Origin: Paracoccaceae bacterium
GTDB lineage: Bacteria; Pseudomonadota; Alphaproteobacteria; Rhodobacterales; Rhodobacteraceae
DNA: 11,414 nt
Assembly: GCA_007119835.1 (NCBI GenBank)
Contig: SKOX01000005.1
Span: 1 to 11,414 of the forward strand
Direction: 5' to 3'
The notes beneath the pieces were generated by a model, which did not search any database, was not told where the DNA came from, and was given only the letters and a program-made list of their open reading frames with translations. This document shows, piece after piece, positions 1-5,868 of this stretch (the first letter of the stretch is position 1; the number at the start of each line of letters is the position of its first letter). The translations under genes were made by a program, and so were the position numbers.

Positions 1-185
1 CCCACGGCGTTCTCGTCGGCCTGATCCTCGGCCAGCAGGCCGCCGACATCGCCGCGGGCATCCCCCCCTCCGGCCGGGTCGACCTCACCCGTCTCGACCG
101 CGCCGGGACCGAGCGCCTCCGCCGGGCCCTCGCCCAGACCGAGGCCCTCGGCCCGACGGTGCGCGACCTGCTCGACGGACCCTGA
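1..185 (+). CDS. 3' end of a putative DUF294-type nucleotidyltransferase/CBS-domain protein (partial)
   Basis: The third forward frame is open from the left edge and ends at TGA 183-185, giving about 60 C-terminal residues (HGVLVGLILGQQ... to ...VRDLLDGP). The pattern is a helix with 'LILGQQAADI', then 'G.PPSGRVD' followed by a Leu/Arg-rich helical tail. It resembles the C-terminus of DUF294 (putative nucleotidyltransferase substrate-binding) proteins, which in many proteobacteria follow cyclic-nucleotide-binding and CBS domains. Only this tail is visible, so no catalytic residues can be checked and the family call rests on remembered resemblance. The gene converges on the rhomboid-like gene with 33 bases between the stops. 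Codon use is like its neighbours. That a real coding frame ends here is fairly sure; the family is less so. Confidence 0.55.
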   Translation, partial: HGVLVGLILGQQAADIAAGIPPSGRVDLTRLDRAGTERLRRALAQTEALGPTVRDLLDGP

Positions 186-218
186 GCCGACCTTGAGCCC
201 ACCCTGAATCCCGAAGCG

Positions 219-1007
219 TCACCGCGCCCGGAGCCGAGCACGCACCCGCCGCAGCCGCCGCCCGCCGCCGGGGGCCACGACAAATGCCAGGCCGAACCCC
301 GCCGCGAAGGCCGCCGCCTCGGCCACCCAGATGTCGCCGGTGTCCTCGACGAGCCGGAACGCGACCTGCAGCGCGATCAGGACCCCCACGAGGCGGAACG
401 CGAGGATCCGCCCCCGCCCGCTCGCCTTCCGCCACAGGCTCCAGGTGAAGGCCCCGAGCAGCGCGTAGATCGCCGGATACGCCCCGACCAGCAGATGCCG
501 CCCCTCGAGCACCGCCCAGTAGCCCAGCGCGCCCGCCACGAGCCCCGCGAGCATCGTCGCCGCCATCGCAGCACCCGACAGGCTCGCCGACACCGCCTTG
601 CCGAGCGCCAGCAGGAGCACGACAGCGAAGAGCGTGTGCACCAGGCTCGCATGGATCAGCCCGTAGCTCAGGAAGCGCGCGAGGTCGCCCGGCGGGAACT
701 CGCGCCGCGCGATCATCCGGTCGAGGAGCGGCGCCGAGAACCCCCAGTCCATGCTCGCCTGCATCCGCCAGCCGATCGCGCCCGGGCCCCCGACGAAGCC
801 GAGCTGGGCGAGCACGAAGACCGCCTCGACGGCCACGAGCGCCAGCGCCGCGACGACGATCAGCGGCGGCAGCGGGTTGAACAGGCTCGGACGCGGCAGG
901 ACCGCCGCGTCGTCCGCGTCCTCCGCAGCGTCACGCTCATCCTCCACGCCGCCCTCACGCGCACGGCGCCGCGCGGCCTCGCTGTCGGGCGCTTCAGGGT
1001 CGCTCAT
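219..1007 (-). CDS. Rhomboid-like multi-pass membrane protein, catalytically dead (pseudoprotease)
   Basis: A 262-residue protein. Residues 1-40 are a charged, Glu/Arg-rich cytoplasmic-type N-terminus; about six hydrophobic segments follow (roughly 47-70, 107-138, 145-165, 171-190, 201-219, 227-246), and the tail is Arg-rich. The order of segments and the second-segment motif 'LIHASLVHTLF' (H119, H124) match the rhomboid fold. However, the positions that make rhomboids proteases are all changed. The GxSG serine motif reads GAYP (175-178, Tyr177 in place of Ser), the expected last-helix His is Glu230 in 'WVAEAAAFAAG', and the oxyanion Asn after the second His is Ala128. It is therefore probably a non-proteolytic rhomboid relative that binds or scaffolds membrane proteins. 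Similar 'GAYP' proteins occur, as I recall, in Rhodobacterales, usually annotated as serine proteases. The start ATG has a close GAAGG about 3 bases upstream. The gene is divergent from trpS. Confidence 0.8.
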   Translation of the reverse strand: MSDPEAPDSEAARRRAREGGVEDERDAAEDADDAAVLPRPSLFNPLPPLIVVAALALVAVEAVFVLAQLGFVGGPGAIGWRMQASMDWGFSAPLLDRMIARREFPPGDLARFLSYGLIHASLVHTLFAVVLLLALGKAVSASLSGAAMAATMLAGLVAGALGYWAVLEGRHLLVGAYPAIYALLGAFTWSLWRKASGRGRILAFRLVGVLIALQVAFRLVEDTGDIWVAEAAAFAAGFGLAFVVAPGGGRRLRRVRARLRAR

Positions 1008-1017
1008 GGGCCTTCGG

Positions 1018-1046
1018 TTGACGCGATGGGGACGGACGGCGATAAG
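1018..1046 (+). promoter_or_regulatory. Probable sigma70-type promoter of trpS
   Basis: TTGACG (1018-1023) and GATAAG (1041-1046) are separated by exactly 17 bases, in the 73-base divergent gap between the rhomboid-like gene and trpS. The -35 hexamer matches TTGACA at 5 of 6 positions and the -10 matches TATAAT at 4 of 6. Transcription would start near 1052-1054, about 28 bases before the trpS ATG. No strong Shine-Dalgarno lies in that leader; only a GAG about 11 bases before the ATG is seen. Confidence 0.5.
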
Positions 1047-1080
1047 CGGCCTCTCCTAGCGCACATCGAGCCCCTCCGCC

Positions 1081-2103
1081 ATGACCGAGACCGCCCATCC
1101 CCGCCGCGTCTTCTCCGGCATCCAGCCCTCGGGCAACCTCACGCTCGGCAACTATCTCGGCGCGCTCCGCCGCTTCGTCGAGATGCAGGAGGCGGGCGTG
1201 CCGGCGCTCTACTGCGTCGTCGACATGCACGCGATCACCGTCTGGCAGGAGCCGGCGAAGCTCCGCGCCGCGATCCGCGAGCTCACCGCGGCCTTCCTCG
1301 CCTGCGGCCTCGATCCCGCGCGCTCGATCATCTTCAACCAGTCCCAGGTGCCGGCCCATGCCGAGCTCGGCTGGATCCTCTCCTGCGTCGCCCGCATCGG
1401 CTGGCTGAACCGGATGACCCAGTTCAAGGACAAGGCGGGCAAGGACCGCGAGGCGGCGTCGGTCGGCCTCTACTCCTACCCCACCCTGATGGCCGCCGAC
1501 ATCCTCGCCTACCACGCCACGGAGGTCCCGGTCGGCGAGGACCAGAAGCAGCATGTCGAGCTCACCCGCGACATCGCCGCCAAGTTCAACCACGACTACG
1601 GCGTGGACTACTTCCCCCTGCCCGCGCCGATCATCGAGGGCGTCGCCACCCGCGTGATGAGCCTGCGCGACGGCACCAGGAAGATGTCGAAGTCGGACCC
1701 CTCCGACATGAGCCGGATCAACCTCACCGACGACGCCGACGCCATCGCCCAGAAGATCCGCAAGGCCCGCACCGACCCCGACCCCCTGCCCGAGACCTAC
1801 GCCGCCCTCGCCGAGCGCGCCGAGGCCCGCAACCTCGTCAACATCTACGCGGCCCTCTCCGGCCTCGACCGCGACGCCGTCGTCACCGAGTTCGCCGGCC
1901 GCCCCTTCTCCGACTTCAAGCCGGCGCTCGCCGACCTCGCCGTTTCCCACCTCGCCCCGGTGACCGCCCGCATCCAGGAGCTCCTCGCCGACCCCGCCGA
2001 GATCGACGCCGTCCTCGGCGACGGCGCCGAGCGCGCCGCCGAGATCGCAGAGCCGATCCTCGCCCGGACCAGGGACATCGTCGGCTTCGTCAGCTCCCGC
2101 TGA
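1081..2103 (+). CDS. trpS: Tryptophanyl-tRNA synthetase
   Basis: A cytoplasmic class Ic aminoacyl-tRNA synthetase that charges tRNA(Trp) with tryptophan using ATP. The 340 residues agree with the usual bacterial TrpS length (about 330-350). It opens with '[20 protein letters not shown]', where TLGN (21-24) is the HIGH-type signature. Further features are '[10 protein letters not shown]' (44-53), the tryptophan-pocket/dimer region '[14 protein letters not shown]' (131-144), '[16 protein letters not shown]' (151-166) and an intact KMSKS loop at 201-205. The C-terminal third is the helical anticodon-binding region. The start ATG is the only sensible one for this N-terminus. The gene stands alone on its strand, with its own promoter in the gap and a 451-base non-coding stretch after its stop. 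Nothing looks truncated or altered. Confidence 0.97.
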   Translation: MTETAHPRRVFSGIQPSGNLTLGNYLGALRRFVEMQEAGVPALYCVVDMHAITVWQEPAKLRAAIRELTAAFLACGLDPARSIIFNQSQVPAHAELGWILSCVARIGWLNRMTQFKDKAGKDREAASVGLYSYPTLMAADILAYHATEVPVGEDQKQHVELTRDIAAKFNHDYGVDYFPLPAPIIEGVATRVMSLRDGTRKMSKSDPSDMSRINLTDDADAIAQKIRKARTDPDPLPETYAALAERAEARNLVNIYAALSGLDRDAVVTEFAGRPFSDFKPALADLAVSHLAPVTARIQELLADPAEIDAVLGDGAERAAEIAEPILARTRDIVGFVSSR

Positions 2104-2190
2104 TCCAGCGCGCTCCCCACTGCCAATCATCGTGACAGCCCGTCCGAAAAGCTAGCGCCGCAAGAACCGACGTGGCGCAGACTCTCCGGC

Positions 2191-2276
2191 GCACGGGCAG
2201 CGCCCGGCCGCGGGTGGGCGCCCCAGCGCCCGCCCGGGGTGGCGGTCGGGCGCTGCCCGTGCCGAAGCACGGGCGG
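2191..2276. repeat. Large palindrome with two mutually exclusive hairpins
   Basis: A perfect 16-base inverted repeat joins 2191-2206 with 2247-2262. The stem continues inward with a G.T pair plus four more pairs (to 2211/2242). Inside it, 2212-2220 pairs with 2227-2235 (one G.T) around a 6-base loop. Immediately downstream a second hairpin forms: 2255-2262 (GCCCGTGC) pairs perfectly with 2267-2274 (GCACGGGC) around the loop CGAA, and extends by two more pairs including one G.T. The arm 2255-2262 is shared, so as single-stranded RNA or DNA only one of the two structures can form fully. There is no T-run after either hairpin, so a classic intrinsic terminator is not supported. It could be a REP-like dispersed repeat, a rho-dependent 3' end of trpS, or part of a structured RNA. 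Confidence 0.75.
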
Positions 2277-2418
2277 GACCACTGGCCACTTCGTTTGCTC
2301 ACCAACCGGCGGAGGAGCGTCGGCCGCGCGCGAGCCTGCCTCCCACCGGCACCTCTCCACATCGGCGCGTCGATCCCGCGCCTGAAGAGGCTGACCGGCG
2401 CGGCGCTGGCAAGGGGGG

Positions 2419-2535
2419 GCGTTAACCATCAAATCCCGACAGAAACACTGCGCATATGAATTGCCTACGCGATCCCGACGAGATCCCGACCGAATGCATA
2501 TCCGCCGGATCACGGTTAACGCGGCACGATCCGGC
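2419..2535. other. A+T-richer cluster of short direct and inverted repeats
   Basis: Seen directly: a 9-base inverted repeat GCGTTAACC (2419-2427) / GGTTAACGC (2514-2522); three direct copies of ATCCCGAC at 2433-2440, 2472-2479 and 2483-2490, the last two 11 bases apart (one helical turn) and sharing the longer GATCCCGAC; GCATAT twice (2452-2457 and 2497-2502); and an 8-base inverted repeat GCCGGATC / GATCCGGC (2504-2511 / 2528-2535). Base composition is lower in GC than everything around it. Phased direct repeats of this kind often bind a regulator, but no coding gene starts here, so the target, if any, is unknown. Confidence 0.45.
2504..2535 (-). terminator. Candidate 3' hairpin of the CoA-transferase transcript
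   Basis: On the minus strand, about 20 bases after the CoA-transferase TGA, an 8-base perfect stem GCCGGATC/GATCCGGC encloses a 16-base loop. No U-tract follows, so it would be a weak or rho-assisted terminator or an RNA-stabilising 3' hairpin. It overlaps one arm of the GTTAACC inverted repeat, so it could equally be part of a DNA-binding site. Confidence 0.3.
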
Positions 2536-2554
2536 CATCGCTAGGCGCCTGCGC

Positions 2555-4492
2555 TCAGGTGCGCCGTCCCGACGTCTCCAGGAAGGCCTGCGCGTCCTCC
2601 GCCGTCTCGAATACGTGCGGCGCCTTGGAGCGGGTGAACGCCCGGCCGAGCTTCATCCGCGTGAAGGCTGATCCGGAATACCTTGTAACAGCTCGATAAA
2701 AACGGTCCTCCAGGTCCTGTACCATCGCCACGTAATCCGCCTCCACGTCCTCGTCGATGCGGAAGCCGTCATAGTTCACGATCACGTCCACCCGCCGCTC
2801 CTGGCCCTCGCACAGCCGCTCGACCTCCGCGCGGATACGATCTATATCCTCCTGATTTCGCACACGAAACTTCTCGAAGTTAATGAACAGCCGGTTCGCC
2901 TTGTCGTCCCGCTGGATCCGGTCGCCCAGGTCGAGATGCAGCAGGTCGCGCCGCAGGTCCATCGGCCCCTCGCGGAAGATCCGCGCATCCATCTCCACCA
3001 CCTCCTCGACGATCGGCCGGAAACCCATCTGCCCCAGCACGTCGCGCTCCACATCCACCCCCGGCGCCACCTCGACGAGCGCCAGCCCCTCCGCCGTCAG
3101 CCGGAAAACCGCCCGCTCCGTGACGTAGAGCACCGGCCGTCCGAGGGCCGCAGCCCGCGCACCCGAGAAGGTAACCTGTTCCACAGCATCGCTAAATTTC
3201 CGGGCGCGCCCCTCCTGCACGATCGTGAGCCGCCCGTCGCCCACCGCCACGCCGAGCCCGCCCGCCGTCAGCGTGCCGGCGAAGACCACCGAGCGCGCGT
3301 TCTGGCTGATGTTGATGAACCCGCCCGCGCCGGCGAGCTTCGGCCCGAAGCGCGAGACGTTGACGTTGCCCCGGGCATCCACCTCAGCCATCCCGAGGCA
3401 GGCCATGTCGAGCCCGCCGCCGTCGTAGAAGTCGAACTGCTGGTTCTGCGCGATCACCGCGTCGGTGTTGATCGCCGCGCCGAAGTCGAGGCCCGAGGCA
3501 GGCTCCCCCCCGATCACCCCCGGTTCCGCCGTCAGCGTCACGTGATCCAGCAGCCCCTCCTCGGAGGCCACGCCCGCCACGCCCTCGGGCATCCCGATGC
3601 CAAGATTGACCACGCCATTGACCGGCAGCTCGAAGGCCGCCCGCCGCGCGATCACCTTGCGCGCATCGAGCCGCGCCGGCGGCAGCGCGCCGGCAGGCAC
3701 CTTGATCCGCCCGGCGAAGGCCGGCGAGTAGGCCGTGGCGTAGGTCTGCATGTGGTCGTCGGGCGCGGAGACCACCACGGCGTCGACGAGGGCGGCCGGC
3801 AGCACCACCTGGCGGCAGTCGAGCGAATGCGCCGCCGCGATCCGCTCCACCTGCACGATGACGACCCCGCCCGAGTTCCTCACAGCCATCGCCTGGGCGA
3901 GATTGTCGAGGATCAGCGCCTCGCGCTCCATGGTGACATTGCCCGCCTCGTCGGCGGTCGTGCCGCGCAGGAGCGCCACGTCGATCGGCCGCGCGGGATA
4001 GAACAGGAACTCCTCGCCGCCCACCTCCATCAGCCGCACCATCTCCTCGGTCGAGATCGCGTTGATGCGCCCGCCTTCGCGCCGCGGATCGACGAAGGTG
4101 TCGAGGCCGACGCGGGTGAGCGTCCCCGGCTTCCCGGCCGCGATGTCGCGGTACATGTGGCTGATGACACCCTGCGGCAGGTTCCAGCCCTCGATCTTGC
4201 CGGCGAGCGCGAGCTGAGCCACCCGCGGGATCAGTCCCCAGTGCCCGCCGATCACCCGGCGCAGGAGCCCGTCGTGGCCGAGGCGGTTCAGGCCGCGCGT
4301 CTTGCCGTCGCCCTGCCCCGCCGCGAATAGGAGCGTCAGGTCGCGGGGTTCGCCCGTGTCGAGGAAGCGCGCCTCGACCGCCTCGAGCAGCGCTTCCGGA
4401 ACGCCGATCCCGACGAAGCCCGAGGTCGTGACCGTGTCGCCCGAATGCACGAGCGCCGCGGCCTCGGCGCCGGACAGAACCTTGCGCCTCAT
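2555..4492 (-). CDS. Acyl-CoA:acetate/3-ketoacid CoA-transferase, fused alpha-beta subunits, with extra C-terminal domain
   Basis: Family I CoA-transferase moving CoA between short-chain acyl-CoAs and free acids such as acetate, propionate or 3-ketoacids. It is cytoplasmic and has alpha and beta halves fused as in E. coli YdiF and propionate CoA-transferase. Visible marks are 'GDTVTTSGFVGIG' near the start, 'GHWGLIPR' (83-90), 'NLPQGVISHMYRDIA' (104-118), 'NLGIGMPEGVA' (296-306), and the catalytic glutamate E323 in 'TAEPGVIGGEPA', which aligns with the thioester-forming Glu of YdiF. 'QFDFYDGGGLDMACLGMAEVD' spans 352-372. The family core ends near residue 515 ('MDARIFREGPMDLR'), but the protein runs to 645. 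The extra 130 residues alternate strand and helix, ending 'HVFETAEDAQAFLE'. Substrate cannot be told from sequence. The start ATG is preceded by a strong GGAGGAAGG. Three stretches in the last third use A/T-rich codons unlike the rest. Confidence 0.9.
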   Translation of the reverse strand: MRRKVLSGAEAAALVHSGDTVTTSGFVGIGVPEALLEAVEARFLDTGEPRDLTLLFAAGQGDGKTRGLNRLGHDGLLRRVIGGHWGLIPRVAQLALAGKIEGWNLPQGVISHMYRDIAAGKPGTLTRVGLDTFVDPRREGGRINAISTEEMVRLMEVGGEEFLFYPARPIDVALLRGTTADEAGNVTMEREALILDNLAQAMAVRNSGGVVIVQVERIAAAHSLDCRQVVLPAALVDAVVVSAPDDHMQTYATAYSPAFAGRIKVPAGALPPARLDARKVIARRAAFELPVNGVVNLGIGMPEGVAGVASEEGLLDHVTLTAEPGVIGGEPASGLDFGAAINTDAVIAQNQQFDFYDGGGLDMACLGMAEVDARGNVNVSRFGPKLAGAGGFINISQNARSVVFAGTLTAGGLGVAVGDGRLTIVQEGRARKFSDAVEQVTFSGARAAALGRPVLYVTERAVFRLTAEGLALVEVAPGVDVERDVLGQMGFRPIVEEVVEMDARIFREGPMDLRRDLLHLDLGDRIQRDDKANRLFINFEKFRVRNQEDIDRIRAEVERLCEGQERRVDVIVNYDGFRIDEDVEADYVAMVQDLEDRFYRAVTRYSGSAFTRMKLGRAFTRSKAPHVFETAEDAQAFLETSGRRT

Positions 4493-4540
4493 GGCGCCTT
4501 CCTCCCCGCTGTCAGCTGCTGGTGCCGATCCTTGTCGCGC

Positions 4541-4569
4541 AGCCTACCCGATCGGGCGCCGGTTTCCAA
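4541..4569 (-). promoter_or_regulatory. Possible promoter of the CoA-transferase gene with internal palindrome
   Basis: Read on the minus strand, TTGGAA (4569-4564) and TAGGCT (4546-4541) are 17 bases apart and lie about 50 bases before the CoA-transferase ATG. Matches to TTGACA/TATAAT are 4 of 6 and 3 of 6, so the call is weak. The spacer contains the perfect 10-base palindrome CCCGATCGGG (4547-4556), a position where a repressor could act. That last point is inference only. Confidence 0.25.
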
Positions 4570-4659
4570 AGTGGTGGGTGTGGTCGATCTCAACAAGCGT
4601 CCGGAGGCATCCTCAACCGCGCCCTGCTGGCGTCACGCGCCGCGCCGGCCGCTGCGGGC

Positions 4660-5526
4660 TCATCCCCCGAAAACCGGCTCCGGCAGGCCCGGCACGTCCA
4701 CCTGCATCGCGAAAAGGCTTCCCGACAGCGGGTATTCGCGCAACTCCGCCTCGGAGCGGTTCTCCCGGGCCGTCGTGACGTAGAGCGTCCGGAGATCCGG
4801 CCCGCCGAAGGCCGGCATCGTCGGGCAGAGCGCGGGCAGTTCGCACGACGCTATCTCCTCGCCATCGGGCGAGATCCGCACGATCCGGCCGCTGCCGAAC
4901 AGCGCCGACCAGTAGCAGCCCTCGGCGTCGACCGCCGCTCCGTCCGGCAACTCGTCGCCGAAGTGACGGAAGACCTGCCGCGACCCCGTCACCGCGCCCG
5001 TCTCCGGGTCGAGCGGGTAGCGCCAGACCGTTTTCTCAGGCGTGTCGGAGTGATAGCCCCAGCGCCGGTCGGGCGAGAACGCCGCCCCGTTCGAGATCGT
5101 CACCCCCTCCTCGATCCGCACGAGCAGATGGTCGGGTGTCAAACGGTAGAGCGCCCCGCCCGGCCGGTCGCGCGCCTCCCACATCGTCCCGGCCCAGAAG
5201 CCGCCCCAGGGATCGGCCCGCCCGTCGTTGAAGCGGCATTTCTCCGGCTCGGCCTCGGGCGCCGCGACCATGCGGTCCTTGGCGCCGTCAGCCGTCAGCA
5301 GCCAGATGCCGGAACGCAGCCCGGCGGCGAAGCCGCCGCCGGCGCGCTCGGCGAAGCAGCCGATCTCCTCATCCAGGGTAACGGCGGTGTTGTCGCCCGT
5401 TTCCGGGTCGAAGCGGTTCAGCGTGCGCCCGAGGATGTCCACCCAGTAGAGCACGCCCGAGGCGGACCACCTCGGGCATTCCCCGAGGGTCGCCTCGATC
5501 CTCAGGACCGGCTCGAGCCCCGCCAT
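4660..5526 (-). CDS. SMP-30/gluconolactonase/LRE family protein (sugar lactonase-like)
   Basis: A 288-residue six-bladed beta-propeller of the SMP-30/regucalcin family, metal-dependent hydrolases of sugar lactones (glucono-, arabino- or xylonolactone) and related esters. Length matches the family (about 290). The divalent-metal ligands of the family are all present: E16 in 'LGECPRW', N146 in 'TISNGAAFSPD' and D195 in 'LPDGAAVD'. Substrate-pocket residues N100-D101 lie in 'KCRFNDGRADP', followed by 'GGFWAGTMWE' (108-117). No signal peptide is seen, so it is probably cytoplasmic. I take the start at 5526 because the family N-terminus begins there and GGGAG lies 9 bases upstream; the open frame continues to 5814 but that extension is Arg/Ala-rich and unlike the family. 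Substrate is unknown: there is no sugar dehydrogenase or dehydratase next to it to suggest one. The CoA-transferase 167 bases downstream need not be functionally linked. Confidence 0.9.
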   Translation of the reverse strand: MAGLEPVLRIEATLGECPRWSASGVLYWVDILGRTLNRFDPETGDNTAVTLDEEIGCFAERAGGGFAAGLRSGIWLLTADGAKDRMVAAPEAEPEKCRFNDGRADPWGGFWAGTMWEARDRPGGALYRLTPDHLLVRIEEGVTISNGAAFSPDRRWGYHSDTPEKTVWRYPLDPETGAVTGSRQVFRHFGDELPDGAAVDAEGCYWSALFGSGRIVRISPDGEEIASCELPALCPTMPAFGGPDLRTLYVTTARENRSEAELREYPLSGSLFAMQVDVPGLPEPVFGG

Positions 5527-5540
5527 CCTTAGCCGCTCCC

Positions 5541-5557
5541 GGGTGCCGTCGGCACCC
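5541..5557 (-). promoter_or_regulatory. Leader hairpin immediately upstream of the SMP-30 ribosome site
   Basis: GGGTGCC (5541-5547) and GGCACCC (5551-5557) form a perfect 7-base stem with a 3-base loop. In the minus-strand transcript it ends directly against the GGGAG (5540-5536) that precedes the SMP-30 ATG at 5526. It could modulate ribosome access or, as DNA, be an operator. No second pairing partner that would make it a switch was found. Confidence 0.4.
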
Positions 5558-5752
5558 TCAGCCGCCGCTTCAGTCGGCTCTCTGTAACGCCCATGCGCCC
5601 CCTCCTTCCGCCTGGCTGCCCTGCGGGCTCCGTCCAACCGGCCCTGCCGGTGCCGTGCCTCTTCGCAGCGGCTCACCTTACCGCCGTCCCGCGCGAACGC
5701 CAGACCCCCGCGCTTCCCTGCCGGCCCTGCCAGCGCCTCATGGGCGCCTCGT

Positions 5753-5769
5753 TCACGAAAAATTCGCGA
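5753..5769. promoter_or_regulatory. Imperfect A+T-rich dyad upstream of ETF-QO
   Basis: TTCACGAA and TTCGCGA flank a central AAA (centre 5761), with CGAA/TTCG (5756-5759 / 5763-5766) pairing perfectly and one mismatch before the outer pairs. A further GCCTCG (5746-5751) / CGAGGC (5767-5772) inverted repeat overlaps it. It is a local A/T island in very GC-rich DNA, lying 30-50 bases upstream of the possible ETF-QO promoter, where an activator or repressor could bind. The regulator is unknown. Confidence 0.25.
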
Positions 5770-5801
5770 GGCATACCGGGCCGCAAGCGCGCTTCGCCAC
5801 G

Positions 5802-5829
5802 TTGACCCACTCACCCCCCTGCGTTACCT
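5802..5829 (+). promoter_or_regulatory. Possible promoter of the ETF-QO gene
   Basis: TTGACC (5802-5807) matches the -35 consensus at 5 of 6 positions. A poor -10, TTACCT (5824-5829), follows at 16 bases. The start codon is about 40 bases further on. The -35 is good; the -10 is weak. Confidence 0.3.
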
Positions 5830-5854
5830 GCAGGACCAAATTCAGACATCGTGT

Positions 5855-5860
5855 GGGGAG
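5855..5860 (+). promoter_or_regulatory. Ribosome binding site deciding the ETF-QO start
   Basis: GGGGAG lies 8 bases before ATG 5869. An in-frame GTG at 5851 sits before this site and is therefore unlikely to be the true start. Confidence 0.6.
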
Positions 5861-5868
5861 CCGAAGGC

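Larger units (their letters stand above)
2104..2554. other. 451-base gene-free interval between convergent genes
   Basis: Lies between the stops of trpS (+) and the CoA-transferase (-). All open frames here are short or have low-complexity Arg/Pro/Gly translations, and none has a convincing ribosome site, so I call no protein gene. The interval has two parts. 2191-2276 is a very GC-rich set of nested and overlapping palindromes. 2419-2535 is clearly richer in A+T and contains short direct and inverted repeats; both are listed separately. A run of seven G is at 2413-2419. The length and structure are unusual for a convergent gap, where only terminators would be expected, and would fit an unrecognised small RNA or a dispersed palindromic repeat. 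Confidence 0.7.
5527..5868. other. 342-base divergent intergenic region
   Basis: Separates the starts of the SMP-30 gene (-) and ETF-QO (+). It holds a perfect small hairpin just before the SMP-30 ribosome site (5541-5557), an imperfect A+T-rich dyad at 5753-5769 and a possible promoter at 5802-5829, listed separately. Between about 5560 and 5740 I see only GC-rich, pyrimidine-biased sequence with no convincing gene; the short open frames there give Arg/Pro/Ala-rich translations without ribosome sites. Confidence 0.6.

Noticed and set aside
495..2135. Long open frame on the plus strand across the rhomboid gene and trpS, and a matching minus-strand frame at 994-2130
   Set aside because: Arg/Pro/His-rich or Gly/Val-rich low-complexity translations, antisense or out of frame to genes with clear family motifs; stop codons are scarce by chance in GC-rich DNA.
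2127..2513. 128-codon minus-strand frame (and a 95-codon plus-strand frame at 2172-2459) in the trpS/CoA-transferase interval
   Set aside because: They run through the palindromes, have no ribosome site and show no domain; more likely translations of a structured non-coding repeat.
2421..2520. GTTAAC boxes considered as CtrA-type (TTAA-N7-TTAA) sites
   Set aside because: The second TTAA half-site is not present at the required 7-base spacing at either position.
2936..4330. 464-codon plus-strand frame opposite the CoA-transferase
   Set aside because: Composition is that of a codon-phase shadow (His/Arg/Pro-rich); no ribosome site and no recognisable domain.
2555..5526. CoA-transferase plus SMP-30 gene read as a dedicated catabolic operon
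   Set aside because: They are 167 bases apart on the same strand, but there is no shared pathway logic, no other pathway gene nearby, and the CoA-transferase has its own strong ribosome site and a possible promoter in the gap.
5527..5814. N-terminal extension of the SMP-30 frame by 96 codons
   Set aside because: Arg/Ala/Gly-rich and unlike the family; the canonical N-terminus starts at 5526 with its own ribosome site.
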